Notes: a model not told the origin generated them from the sequence alone. Shown: positions 15,552 through 24,025, counted from the stretch's first letter. The stretch: DNA of 64,000 nucleotides from JAHCHG01 sp965214585 (GCA_965214585.1 OZ243957.1:3410001-3474000), one strand, 5' to 3'. Numbers and translations: made by a program.

Positions 15552-16946
15552 ATGACTCAAAGTCATCAAAAAATTATAAAACTTGCCGAAACAATCAATC
15601 AAAACGGCGGACGCGCGATGCTCGTCGGCGGCTCGGTGCGCGATAAATTAATGGGCATTGCGCCGAAGGATTTTGACGTTGAAGTTTACGGCATCGAACC
15701 TGAAAAGCTCAAAAAAATTCTCATCGAAAATTTCGGCAGAATTGATGCCGTCGGCGAAGCGTTTACGGTTTATAAAATCGGGCAGGATTTGGACGTATCG
15801 CTTCCCCGACGCGAGCGAAAAACAGGGCGCGGACACAAAGGTTTTACCGTTGAAGGCGATCCCGAAATGTCTTTTGCAGAAGCGGCAAAGCGGCGTGATT
15901 TTACGATAAACGCAATACTAAAGGACGTTTTAACAGGCGAAATCGTTGATGTTTACGGCGGGCGCAAAGATATTGAAAACAAAATTTTGCGCGTCGTTTC
16001 AAAAGAAACTTTTGCGGAAGATTCTCTGCGCGTTTTGCGTGCGGCGCAGTTTGCGGCGCGTTTCGAGTTTGATATTGATGCGGAAACCGTCGAGATTTGT
16101 AAACAGATTGATCTGACCGATTTGCCGAAAGAGCGCATTTGGGGCGAATTTGAAAAATTGCTTTTGAAAGCCGAAAAACCTTCAATCGGCTTAAAGTGGT
16201 TTTATAAATTGGGCGTTGTCGAGCAATTATTTCCCGAACTTGCCGCACTCGTCGGCGTTCCGCAACAAGCCGAATGGCATCCAGAAGGCGATGTTGATGT
16301 TCATACTTTAATGGTTGTTGACGAGGCGAGAAAATTGATTGACGATTTAAATTATGCAAAAAAAATTACGGTGATGCTCGGCGCGATTTGCCACGATTTC
16401 GGGAAGCCCGCGACGACGAAATTTTTTGACGGCAAATGGCGTTCGCACGCGCACGACGAAGCGGGAGTTGAGCCGACAATTTCTTTTTTGGACACGCTGA
16501 ATATTCATACGATAAACGGTTTTGACGTGCGCGAACAGGTGATTCAACTTGTGCGTTATCATTTGAAACCGGGCGAATTTTACAAAGTCCGCGATCAATT
16601 AGGCGATGGCGCGTTTCGCCGTCTGGCGCGAAAAGTCGAACCCGATCTGCTTTACCGCGTTGCAAAAGCCGATTCTTTGGGCAGAAATCCTGAATGGCTG
16701 CCAAAGGAAAAATGGTTTAAGGCGGAAGCGCAAGATTGGTTCATCGAAAAAGCGCGTGAATTGGCGGTTGAAGAAAAAGCCCCGAAACCTATTTTGATGG
16801 GCAGACATCTGATCGAACTCGGCTTAAAGCCTTCGCCGAAATTCGGTGAAATCACAAATGCCGTTTACGAAATGCAGTTAGATGGGAAAATAAGCGATTT
16901 GGACGAAGCAATCGAAGCGGCGGAAATTTTGATCGGAGAAATTTAA
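15552..16946 (+). CDS. cca: CCA-adding-type tRNA nucleotidyltransferase with HD domain
   Basis: Class II nucleotidyltransferase/poly(A) polymerase family, expected to add or repair the 3' CCA of tRNAs. The 464-residue product begins (ATG 15552) with a nucleotidyltransferase core: AMLVGGSVRDKLMGIAPKDFDVEVYG near residues 20-45 with the DxD metal site, and the RRDFTINAIL motif near 113-122. The RNA-binding head follows, then an HD phosphohydrolase-like domain with ICHDFGKP near 279-286. An upstream in-frame TTG (15537) is less likely. CCA-adding and poly(A)-adding enzymes cannot be told apart safely by eye; CCA-adding is the default in this family with an HD domain. Confidence 0.85.
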   Translation: MTQSHQKIIKLAETINQNGGRAMLVGGSVRDKLMGIAPKDFDVEVYGIEPEKLKKILIENFGRIDAVGEAFTVYKIGQDLDVSLPRRERKTGRGHKGFTVEGDPEMSFAEAAKRRDFTINAILKDVLTGEIVDVYGGRKDIENKILRVVSKETFAEDSLRVLRAAQFAARFEFDIDAETVEICKQIDLTDLPKERIWGEFEKLLLKAEKPSIGLKWFYKLGVVEQLFPELAALVGVPQQAEWHPEGDVDVHTLMVVDEARKLIDDLNYAKKITVMLGAICHDFGKPATTKFFDGKWRSHAHDEAGVEPTISFLDTLNIHTINGFDVREQVIQLVRYHLKPGEFYKVRDQLGDGAFRRLARKVEPDLLYRVAKADSLGRNPEWLPKEKWFKAEAQDWFIEKARELAVEEKAPKPILMGRHLIELGLKPSPKFGEITNAVYEMQLDGKISDLDEAIEAAEILIGEI

Positions 16947-17282
16947 AAGCTGATGCAGTTCACACGAAAATAAATTCGGAATAGATAAAAGATTAAAAAT
17001 ATTTTGTTTTGATCTTTAATCAGCAGATTACAAAATAGATTTTACAAGCAATGGAACGCCGGCATCTTGCCGGCAATGAGCGCGTGAGCGCGAAAACAAA
17101 GTTAGCAAACTTTAAAGTTAAAATGAAACTATAAAGTTTATAAACTCTGCTCCAACGCATTCTGCGTCGGTTGCCGGCAAGATGCCGGCGTTCCGTTTCC
17201 AAATTTCTTTTTTTTCGTTATTCATCTAATTTCGTGAACTACTGATAATTTATTCCGAATATCTCCCGTCCTTTATGGAATT
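16947..17282. repeat. Composite inverted-repeat spacer with GCCGGC hairpins
   Basis: This gene-free spacer holds perfect 24-base arms (17053-17076 and 17171-17194); each arm is itself a hairpin GCCGGCA-TCT-TGCCGGC. The left copy continues with AATGAGCGCG-TGAGCGCGAAAA, shared with elements in bioD (23310-23357) and at 51311-51359. An outer, weaker pair containing ATTCGGAATA flanks it (about 16975-16985 and 17250-17262); similar words form the element at 55322-55403. No promoter stands out. Confidence 0.8.
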
Positions 17283-18542
17283 ATGTTTTCAAACATATCG
17301 AACACCGAAAATAAATCCAACCAATTCAGAATTATTATTTTCGTAATTCTGCTGACGGGCGCGGTTTATTATTTCAGCAATCCGAAGCCGCAGTATTATT
17401 ACGATTATTCATTTCGAGTTGCCGAAAATTTTCTTCACGGAAAGATCGGATTCGGAGAAAATCCACCGTCTTGGCTCAACGAAATGATTCCGTTTGAAGG
17501 CTGGTTTTATTCGGCGTTTCCGTTCGGAAGCGTCTTGTCTATGCTGCCTATTGCGTTCTTAAAAGCCGTCGGTTTGATAAACGATATGCCCGCCGCTTTT
17601 ATTGCGGGATTTCTCGCAAGCGTAATTTGTCTGTTTTTATTTTTAATTTCCCGATTTTACGAACACACGCCCGAAAAGCGCGTTTTGATGATTTTGGGAA
17701 TAATGTTCGGAACGTGGCTCTGGACAAATCTGGCGATGGCTGGCGCGTGGCAATTGACGCTCGGTTTTGCGATGATCGGCGAACTCGGCGCGATTTATTA
17801 TACGGTTTACCGGCGCAATCCGATTTTAGCTGGCGCGTTCTTCGCATTGGCTTTCGGCAATCGAACGGAAATAGTTTTAATCGCGCCGATTTTTATGTTT
17901 TTGCTATACAAATTTCAAATTTCAGATTCCAAATTTCAGATAGGAGAAAATACAAAAACCAAAGACCAAAGACCAAAGACCGAAAATCAAATTATAAAAT
18001 TCTGCATCGTCCCGTTTTTACTCGGAGTTGCGACTTTATATTACAATTACGTTCGCTTTCATTCGCCTTTTGATTTCGGTCATTCGCACATTCCGGGCGT
18101 TTTGGATGAACCTTGGTATCGGCACGGGATTTTTTCGATTTATTACATTCCGTATAACATCAATGAAATGCTTCTGATTTTATGGAAAAGCATTCCCGAA
18201 TATCCGTTTTATACGCCGACTGGTTTCGGCGGCTCAATCTTTTTTGCAAGTCCGTTTTTATTTCTCGCTTTTCGTTTCGGCGCGAAAAATAAAATCTTAA
18301 AATATACCGCTTGGTTTGCAATCGTCGTGATGACATTTTTGCTCTGGACGCACGGCAACGCGGGCGGCTGGCAATACAGTTATCGTTACGCGATCATTCT
18401 TCTGCCGTGGTTTTACCTAATTCTGCTTGAAACCAGCCCGAAAAAGATTACGATTCTCGAATGGATAACCTACGTTTTTTCATTTATCATAAGCACTTAC
18501 GCGACGTATCTTTTTCTTTGGACTGATTACGTTAAACCGTAA
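17283..18542 (+). CDS. Multi-pass membrane protein, glycosyltransferase-C-like, with repeat-encoded loop
   Basis: 419 residues with about nine to eleven hydrophobic spans, e.g. IIIFVILLTGAVYYF (residues 17-31), FIAGFLASVICLFLFLIS and WFAIVVMTFLLWT. The layout, with a first helix followed by a long loop containing YYYDYSFRVAENFLHGK, resembles GT-C/dolichyl-phosphate-mannosyltransferase-like membrane enzymes, but no decisive catalytic motif is seen. Residues about 210-236 are encoded by tandem-word repeat DNA (17910-17990) and form a polar loop (KFQISDSKFQIGENTKTK) between two hydrophobic segments; it preserves the frame. The product may be a sugar transferase or a member of an uncharacterised membrane family. 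Confidence 0.65.
   Translation: MFSNISNTENKSNQFRIIIFVILLTGAVYYFSNPKPQYYYDYSFRVAENFLHGKIGFGENPPSWLNEMIPFEGWFYSAFPFGSVLSMLPIAFLKAVGLINDMPAAFIAGFLASVICLFLFLISRFYEHTPEKRVLMILGIMFGTWLWTNLAMAGAWQLTLGFAMIGELGAIYYTVYRRNPILAGAFFALAFGNRTEIVLIAPIFMFLLYKFQISDSKFQIGENTKTKDQRPKTENQIIKFCIVPFLLGVATLYYNYVRFHSPFDFGHSHIPGVLDEPWYRHGIFSIYYIPYNINEMLLILWKSIPEYPFYTPTGFGGSIFFASPFLFLAFRFGAKNKILKYTAWFAIVVMTFLLWTHGNAGGWQYSYRYAIILLPWFYLILLETSPKKITILEWITYVFSFIISTYATYLFLWTDYVKP
17910..17990 (+). repeat. In-frame repeat insertion in the membrane protein gene
   Basis: Two word families, CAAATTTCAGATT and ACCAAAGACC (three times), typical of this genome's intergenic repeats, occupy 81 bases inside the reading frame. They add 27 polar residues without a stop codon. 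Confidence 0.7.
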
Positions 18543-18557
18543 AATTTGCAGGTATTT

Positions 18558-18740
18558 TAAGAATTTTTGCCCGCGAAATACGCGGAATGACGCGGAAAAA
18601 AGATTTGGTAAATTGTTCATTGTTAATGGTTCATTGAAATTTTATCAATAAATCAGCAATTTACTATTTACTATTTTCTATTTACAAATTTTTTCTTTTT
18701 TTCGCGCTTTTTCGCGTATTTCGCGGGCTAATAATTCTTA
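18558..18740. repeat. Long inverted repeat upstream of bioB (GCCCGCGAAATACGCG family)
   Basis: The left arm (18558-18603) and right arm (18694-18740) are complementary over about 45 bases with a few mismatches; both contain CCCGCGAAATACGCG. The loop carries TTTACTATTTAC and GTTCATTG words. The right arm ends 15 bases before the bioB ATG. Related arms occur at 21059, 24026 and 54321. Confidence 0.85.
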
Positions 18741-18755
18741 TAAATTTTTTGAAAT

Positions 18756-19715
18756 ATGACAAATTTAAAACACGATTGGACAATTGAGGAAATCGAAGAA
18801 ATTTACAATTTACCTTTACCCGAACTGATTTTCAGAGCGCAGACGGAACACCGTAAATATCACAAAACCGACGAGATACAAGGCTGTCAGCTTTTGAGCA
18901 TCAAAACGGGCGGTTGTCCCGAAGATTGTGGTTATTGTCCGCAGTCGGCGCATTATAAAACGGAAGTCGAACGCGAATCTCTGTTAAGCGTTGAAAAAAC
19001 TCTGGAAGCGGCAAAAAACGCAAAAGATTCGGGCGCGACCAGATTTTGTATGGGCGCGGCGTGGCGCGATGTGCCGGACGGCGAGCAGTTTGAAACGGTT
19101 TTGGAAATGGTCAAAGGCGTGCGTTCATTAGGTTTAGAAGCCTGCTGCACGCTCGGAATGCTCAAAGAAGATCAAGCCGAACAGTTAGCCGAAGCGGGAC
19201 TTACCGCATATAATCACAATCTTGACACATCACCCGAATTTTACGGCTCGATTATTTCGACAAGAACTTATGAAGCCCGTCTGAAAACGCTCGCAAATGT
19301 CAGAAAAGCCGGAGTTACGGTCTGTTCGGGCGGAATTATCGGAATGGGCGAAACGAAAAACGACCGTTATGGACTGCTTCAGCAATTATCAAATCAAAAT
19401 CCGCATCCCGAAAGCGTTCCGATAAATCAGCTTGTCAAAGTCAAAGGAACGCCGCTCGAAGACGAAAAATCTCTCGACGTTTTCGATTTCGTCAGAATGA
19501 TCGCCACAGCCAGAGTTTTGATGCCGAAATCAATGGTGCGCCTGAGCGCGGGACGACTCGAACTTTCCGACGAAGCGCAGGCGATGTGCTTTTTAGCGGG
19601 CGCGAACTCAATTTTTATGGGCGAAAAACTTCTGACAACGCCGAATCCCGAAACTGATAGGGATAAAAATTTGCTTGATAAACTCGGAATGAAACTTTTT
19701 GAAACGGCAAAGTAG
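18756..19715 (+). CDS. bioB: Biotin synthase
   Basis: Radical-SAM enzyme inserting sulfur into dethiobiotin, the last step of biotin synthesis. The 319-residue product has the CxxxCxxC cluster motif GGCPEDCGYCPQ with cysteines 54, 58 and 61. It also has YNHNLDTSPEFY and the C-terminal ANSIFMGEKLLTT typical of BioB. Length is normal. It is the first gene of the biotin cluster; no clear BirA-type operator could be recognised in the repeat-filled upstream region. The product serves AccB, encoded 15 kb upstream. Confidence 0.97.
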   Translation: MTNLKHDWTIEEIEEIYNLPLPELIFRAQTEHRKYHKTDEIQGCQLLSIKTGGCPEDCGYCPQSAHYKTEVERESLLSVEKTLEAAKNAKDSGATRFCMGAAWRDVPDGEQFETVLEMVKGVRSLGLEACCTLGMLKEDQAEQLAEAGLTAYNHNLDTSPEFYGSIISTRTYEARLKTLANVRKAGVTVCSGGIIGMGETKNDRYGLLQQLSNQNPHPESVPINQLVKVKGTPLEDEKSLDVFDFVRMIATARVLMPKSMVRLSAGRLELSDEAQAMCFLAGANSIFMGEKLLTTPNPETDRDKNLLDKLGMKLFETAK

Positions 19716-19726
19716 TGATGCAAAAA

Positions 19727-19761
19727 CAAATCCCAAATCCCGAATCCGAAATCCGAAATCG
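19727..19761 (+). repeat. Tandem AAATCCC/AAATCCG words before the MFS gene
   Basis: Five degenerate heptamer copies fill the 48-base bioB-MFS junction and end two bases before the ATG. The words are the same as in the rpsK-rpsD spacer; here no inverted partner is visible. Confidence 0.7.
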
Positions 19762-19763
19762 AA

Positions 19764-21047
19764 ATGAGTTTTCTCAAAAATTTAACGGTTGACATCACGC
19801 CGCTCAGGATTTCCAGAGATTACCGATTGCTCTTTTTCGGGCAGCTAATTTCTTTTTTCGGCTCGATGATGACGTTTGTGGTCATTCCCGTGCAGATGTA
19901 TCAACTGACCGAATCGAATTTTATGGTCGGGATGATCTACGCGGCGGAGTTCGTGCCGATGCTGTTTTTGTCCTTTATCGGCGGCGCGTTGGCGGATGCA
20001 ACAGACCGTCGAATGATGCTCCGCGCGACGGAAATCGGGCAAACTTTTGTTACCGCGCTACTGCTTGCAAACGCGCTTTTGCCGAATCCGCAAATCTGGA
20101 TTTTATTTGTCGGTGTCGCCATTCACGCGGGACTTGCGGGACTGCAAAGACCGTCTTATGAAGCTCTGATCCAGCAAATTATGCCGTCCGAATTGATGTC
20201 TGCGGTTTCCGCGCTCAATTCGATTCGGTTCAGCATCGGTTTTATCGTCAGCCCCGCAATTGCGGGCGTTATCATCGTCCAATTCGGCGCGAAAATCGCG
20301 TATGCAATTGATTTTGTAACATTCGCCGCGTCGCTCGTCGCCGTTTGGATGATCTCGACAGTTCCGCCGATGGACGATGCCGAAAAACCGAGTTTGCGCT
20401 CGATAATTCAAGGCTTCAAATACGCCGTGAGCAGACAGGAACTGCTCGGCACATACATCATTGACATCAACGCAATGTTTTTTGCGATGCCGATGGCTCT
20501 GTTTCCCGCGCTTGCCGCGAAATTCGGCGAAAGCTCCGTCGGACTTTTTTATTCGGCGACGGGTTTAGGTCCTTTGATCGCAAGTCTGACATCGGGCTGG
20601 ACAAAAAATGTCCATCGGCACGGACTTTTCGTGCTTCTCGCCGCAGGTCTTTGGGGCGCAGCAATAATTTTCTTCGGGTTCACCGAAAGTTTATGGCTGT
20701 CGCTCGCGTTTCTCGCGCTCGCTTTCAGTTTCGATATGATAAGCGGAATTTTTCGCGGCACGATCTGGAATCAGACGATTCCGCGCCGCTTTCGCGGAAG
20801 ACTCGCGGGAATAGAAATGATAAGTTATTTAACGGGACCGATGCTCGGAAATGCCAAAGCGGGAATCGTCGCCAGCTATTTCGGCGTAAAATTCGCCATC
20901 ATTTCGGGCGGAATTTTATGCGTCGTCGGCACAATAGTTTTAGCGTTTTTTCTGCCGAAATTTTTAACTTACGACGGACGCGAAGGCGTGAGATTAAGGG
21001 AAATCGAAGACGCGAAAGTTATTATGGAAAAGACTTTAATGGAATAA
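19764..21047 (+). CDS. MFS transporter (EntS-like, MFS_3 family)
   Basis: 427-residue, about 12-span inner-membrane transporter of the major facilitator superfamily. It has the family loop GGALADATDRRMMLRATEIG between helices 2 and 3 and NSIRFSIGFIVSPAIAGVII in the middle, similar to enterobactin-exporter-like MFS proteins. It lies inside the biotin operon, 48 bases after bioB. It could move biotin, a precursor such as pimelate, or an unrelated substrate; the substrate is not visible in the sequence. The C-terminal cytoplasmic tail is short and charged (IEDAKVIMEKTLME). Confidence 0.85.
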   Translation: MSFLKNLTVDITPLRISRDYRLLFFGQLISFFGSMMTFVVIPVQMYQLTESNFMVGMIYAAEFVPMLFLSFIGGALADATDRRMMLRATEIGQTFVTALLLANALLPNPQIWILFVGVAIHAGLAGLQRPSYEALIQQIMPSELMSAVSALNSIRFSIGFIVSPAIAGVIIVQFGAKIAYAIDFVTFAASLVAVWMISTVPPMDDAEKPSLRSIIQGFKYAVSRQELLGTYIIDINAMFFAMPMALFPALAAKFGESSVGLFYSATGLGPLIASLTSGWTKNVHRHGLFVLLAAGLWGAAIIFFGFTESLWLSLAFLALAFSFDMISGIFRGTIWNQTIPRRFRGRLAGIEMISYLTGPMLGNAKAGIVASYFGVKFAIISGGILCVVGTIVLAFFLPKFLTYDGREGVRLREIEDAKVIMEKTLME

Positions 21048-21058
21048 CTAAAGAAATT

Positions 21059-21256
21059 TTGCCCGCGAATGAACGCGAATCGGCGCGAATAAAAGGAAGA
21101 AATATTTTACAGGGATGAAGGTGATAAACAGGATAAAAAGCAAACTTCAGATTTCAAATCCTAAAATTTCAGATTTTAAAGTTCAAAAAAAAATCCCTGT
21201 CTATCACCTTCATCCCTGTTAAATATTCTTAAAAATCCGCGTTAATCTGCGGCAAA
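21059..21256. repeat. Nested inverted repeat upstream of bioF (ACAGGGATGAAGG family)
   Basis: The inner arms 21101-21134 and 21193-21227 are complementary with few mismatches and contain ACAGGGATGAAGGTGATA. Outer, weaker arms are GCCCGCGAATGAACGCG (21061-) and CCGCGTTAATCTGCGG (21238-). The loop holds CAGATTTCAAATC words. A near-copy lies before bioA (24026-24200), and two more are at 54321 and 59176. Confidence 0.85.
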
Positions 21257-21269
21257 AATTCTTAAAATA

Positions 21270-22388
21270 ATGAGTTTACAAGATCGCATAAAAATTCACC
21301 TCGACGAAATCGAAGCGAAAGGCTTGACGCGAAAACTCGTTTCGCCGAAAGGGATTGATTTATCTTCCAACGATTATCTCGGTTTGGCAAAAGATGAGAG
21401 AATAAAAAACGCCTTTATTGAAGGCATCAAGCGCGAAGGAATCGGCTCGACGGGTTCGCGTCTTTTGCGCGGCGAAAGAGAATGTTTTAGAAAGGTCGAA
21501 AAGCAGTTTGCCGAATACAAAGCGACGGAAAGTTCGCTCTATTTTGCGACGGGTTATCAAGCAAACATCGGCGTTTTAAGCGCGTTTTTAGAAAAAGACG
21601 ACGTAGTTTTTTCCGACGAATCAAATCACGCGAGTTTGATTGACGGAATGCGTTTAAGCGGATGCCGAAAAATTATTTTTCCGCATTTGGACGTTTCCGA
21701 ACTAGAAAAATTATTAAAGAAAACCGTTTGCGCGAAACAAAAATTTCTCGTCACCGAATCGCTTTTTTCGATGGACGGCACGATTGCGCCGCTGGATAAA
21801 TACGCGGAAATTTGTCGGGAAACAAGCACGAATCTAATTGTTGACGAAGCGCACGCCGTCGGAATTTACGGCGCAAACGGAAGCGGTTTAATTGAGCAGT
21901 TTGGGATTGAAAAAGATGTTTTCCTTTCGATAAATACGGCGGGAAAAGCGTTGGGAGTTTCGGGCGCGTTTGTTGCGGGAAGCGATTCGGCAATCGAATA
22001 TTTAATAAACAAATGCCGTTCGTTTATCTTTTCAACCGCGCCGCTTCCCGCGATTGCGGACGCGCTCAAAACTGCAATAGAAATTGTTCAAAATGAAAAA
22101 GAAAGACGCGAAAAACTATTTGAACTTTCGCAGTTTTTTTGCGATTTGTTAATTGAAAATCAGTTTGACGCGCCCGCCGATGCAACGCAGATCGTTCCGA
22201 TAATCATCGGCGAAAGCGAGCGAGCCGTAAAAGTTGCGGAAAATCTGCAAGTGAAAGGTTTTGATGTTCGCGCGATTCGTCCGCCGACTGTTCCGCAGGG
22301 AAGTTCGCGGCTGCGCGTTTCGCTGAATGTGAATTTGACCGAAGAAATTTTGCGCGATTTTGTGAATGAATTGAAAGAAAATTTATGA
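21270..22388 (+). CDS. bioF: 8-amino-7-oxononanoate synthase
   Basis: PLP enzyme condensing pimeloyl thioester with alanine in biotin synthesis. The 372-residue product shows the alpha-oxoamine synthase signatures: LSSNDYLGLA near the N-terminus, IGSTGSRLLRGERE, the cofactor-contact VDEAHAVGIYG (about 191-201), and the Schiff-base lysine 226 in NTAGKALGVSGAF. The motif has TAGK where many members have TLGK. The C-terminus fits the family (VRAIRPPTVPQGSSRLRVSL). The next gene overlaps the stop by four bases (ATGA), so the two are probably coupled. Confidence 0.95.
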   Translation: MSLQDRIKIHLDEIEAKGLTRKLVSPKGIDLSSNDYLGLAKDERIKNAFIEGIKREGIGSTGSRLLRGERECFRKVEKQFAEYKATESSLYFATGYQANIGVLSAFLEKDDVVFSDESNHASLIDGMRLSGCRKIIFPHLDVSELEKLLKKTVCAKQKFLVTESLFSMDGTIAPLDKYAEICRETSTNLIVDEAHAVGIYGANGSGLIEQFGIEKDVFLSINTAGKALGVSGAFVAGSDSAIEYLINKCRSFIFSTAPLPAIADALKTAIEIVQNEKERREKLFELSQFFCDLLIENQFDAPADATQIVPIIIGESERAVKVAENLQVKGFDVRAIRPPTVPQGSSRLRVSLNVNLTEEILRDFVNELKENL

Positions 22389-23023
22389 GCGAAGAAGAAC
22401 TGGAAAAATTGGTCGAAAAAAATCTGGCAAAGCAGACGGTTTCAACCGAAACGGGTTTGCTGGTTGCCGATAAATTAAAGACAATCGCCGAAAAAGAAAA
22501 CGTAGATTTCGCCATCGCGGGCGGACTTGCAATGCACCTTTACGGTTTTGAACGAGCGACAACCGATGTTGATTTTGTGGCAAATCGGCGAATTTCGTTG
22601 GAAGTTAAAAGATATTTGAGTTTCGGCGGCGAGCGTTACGAAATCGAAATTGACGGGCGAATAATTGACGTTGATTGGATAATTCGACGGGATAATTATG
22701 TTGAATTTTACCGACAGGCTTTGGTTGAGGCAGCAGAAATAAACGAATGGAAAATTCTCACGCCCGAATGGTTGGTAATCTTAAAATATATTGCCGGAAG
22801 ACCGAAAGATGAAATTGATATGCTCTGGCTTTTGCAGCAGGAAAATCTGGTAAAACGTCCTTTAATCAAGAAAAAATTCATACAAATCGCCGGTGAAATG
22901 CAGGGCGGTTTGATTTTTCGGGAACTTGAAAGAAGATATTTTCCGCTTGCCACGAAAAAAAACAACGGCGACGAAAACGAATCTTACACTCCTGACGAGG
23001 ATTATCCTGAATATAACGAATAA
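22385..23023 (+). CDS. Nucleotidyltransferase-fold protein (AbiEii/DUF6036-like) in the biotin operon
   Basis: 212 residues. The core FAIAGGLAMHLYGFERATTDVDFV (around residues 42-65) is the GG...DxD pattern of minimal nucleotidyltransferases, followed by IIDVDWIIRRDN as the likely third acidic position. The family includes AbiEii/MenA toxins and uncharacterised nucleotidyltransferases; no antitoxin partner is adjacent. It is tightly packed (4-base overlap with bioF, one base before bioD), so it is co-expressed with biotin synthesis. The acidic tail (NNGDENESYTPDEDYPEY) is unusual. Its role is unknown. Confidence 0.75.
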   Translation: MSEEELEKLVEKNLAKQTVSTETGLLVADKLKTIAEKENVDFAIAGGLAMHLYGFERATTDVDFVANRRISLEVKRYLSFGGERYEIEIDGRIIDVDWIIRRDNYVEFYRQALVEAAEINEWKILTPEWLVILKYIAGRPKDEIDMLWLLQQENLVKRPLIKKKFIQIAGEMQGGLIFRELERRYFPLATKKNNGDENESYTPDEDYPEYNE

Positions 23024-23024
23024 A

Positions 23025-23705
23025 ATGAACGGAATTTTTGTAACGGGAACTGATACGGAAATCGGCAAAACAATCGTTTCCGCCGCGTTGGTGAATCGTT
23101 TGCGAAAGCGGGAAAATGTCTGTTATTGGAAGCCGATTCAGACGGGAATTGAAACGGATGACGACACGGAAACTATCCGAATTTTAGCGAATTGTTCGGA
23201 CGATGAAATTTTTGATGAGGGTTTTCGGCTCGAAAAACCTCTGTCGCCGCATCTTTCGGCGAAAATTGCGAATATAGAAATTTCGGTAGAGAAAACTTTG
23301 AAATTTAATGACTGGAGCGCAAGCGTCCCCGCTTGCAATGAGCGCAAAGCGCGAAAATTCGCAACAGAAAAGTTCTGGATAATCGAAGGTGCGGGCGGAA
23401 TTTTAGTTCCTTTGAATGAAAACGAACTGATGACCGATTTGATAAAAGCGTTAAATTTGCCCGTTTTAATTGTCGCGCGTTCGTCGCTCGGCACGATAAA
23501 TCACACGCTTTTGACGATTGAGAGTTTGCGAAATCGCAATTTGAAAGTTCTCGGCGTTGTGTTGAACGGCGAACCGAATGAAGAAAATAAACGAGCGATT
23601 GAACATTTTGGCAAAGTTAAAGTGTTGGCGGAAATGCCGAAATTTGAGAAATTAGATTATAATAATCTGAAAAAATGGAGCGAAAATAATTTATGCCGAT
23701 TATAA
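23025..23705 (+). CDS. bioD: Dethiobiotin synthetase with repeat-encoded insertion
   Basis: ATP-dependent ring closure of diaminopelargonate to dethiobiotin. Start at ATG 23025, two bases after the preceding stop; longer in-frame starts lie in the upstream gene. The 226-residue product has the Walker A GTDTEIGKT (8-16), WKPIQTG and the EGAGGILVPL motif. Residues 96-111 (DWSASVPACNERKARK) are encoded exactly by a 48-base copy of a mobile-looking hairpin repeat (23310-23357), just before the ATP/Mg loop at EGAGG. The family normally lacks this segment. All other motifs are intact, so the enzyme is probably functional with an added surface loop. Confidence 0.92.
   Translation: MNGIFVTGTDTEIGKTIVSAALVNRLRKRENVCYWKPIQTGIETDDDTETIRILANCSDDEIFDEGFRLEKPLSPHLSAKIANIEISVEKTLKFNDWSASVPACNERKARKFATEKFWIIEGAGGILVPLNENELMTDLIKALNLPVLIVARSSLGTINHTLLTIESLRNRNLKVLGVVLNGEPNEENKRAIEHFGKVKVLAEMPKFEKLDYNNLKKWSENNLCRL
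23310..23357 (+). repeat. 48-bp hairpin element inserted in frame in bioD
   Basis: It starts GACTGGAGCGC, then the hairpin GCAAGCG-TCCC-CGCTTGC, then AATGAGCGC-AAAGCGCGAAAA. It is 16 codons long, keeps the frame and has no stop. Closest relatives in the window are 51311-51359 and 17053-17096. Confidence 0.85.
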
Positions 23706-24025
23706 AAAAACGGGAAATCGAAATGCTGGCGCAGATGAACGGCGAAGAAATTGAGCGATTCTTAAAGCGTTTGCCGACGGAAAAAGAAAAACTGGACGGG
23801 CTTTTCGATTATCTGGACGTGAAACTCGAAAAACAGGAATGCGATCATACGTCGCGTTTTGCGATGCAGTATATGATGCAGAAGGGAATGAATTTTCCGC
23901 AAGTTTCGGGCTGGCTTTCGCAAAACGGCGGTTATTGCGACTGCAAAATTATCGAGGAAATCGCAGAAATTTGGTGGAAAAAATTTGACGCGGCGGATGA
24001 AGATTTTGAACTGGAAAAAGAATAA
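23693..24025 (+). CDS. DUF2695-like small protein
   Basis: 110 residues. The pattern CDHTSRF...(about 30 residues)...GGYCDCKIIEEI matches, from memory, the DUF2695 family, with His and three Cys possibly binding metal (Cys50, His52, Cys80, Cys82 by my count). It overlaps the bioD 3' end by 13 bases and is therefore part of the biotin operon. No signal or membrane segment is present. Function is unknown; its recurrence with biotin genes elsewhere is not something I can verify. Confidence 0.72.
   Translation: MPIIKKREIEMLAQMNGEEIERFLKRLPTEKEKLDGLFDYLDVKLEKQECDHTSRFAMQYMMQKGMNFPQVSGWLSQNGGYCDCKIIEEIAEIWWKKFDAADEDFELEKE

Noticed and set aside
18543..18755. BirA operator upstream of bioB
   Set aside because: GGTAAATTG/CAATTTACT complementarity is part of the large repeat and does not match the known BirA half-site spacing.
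20651..21118. Arg-rich open frame overlapping the MFS gene
   Set aside because: Out-of-frame reading of a clear transporter gene.
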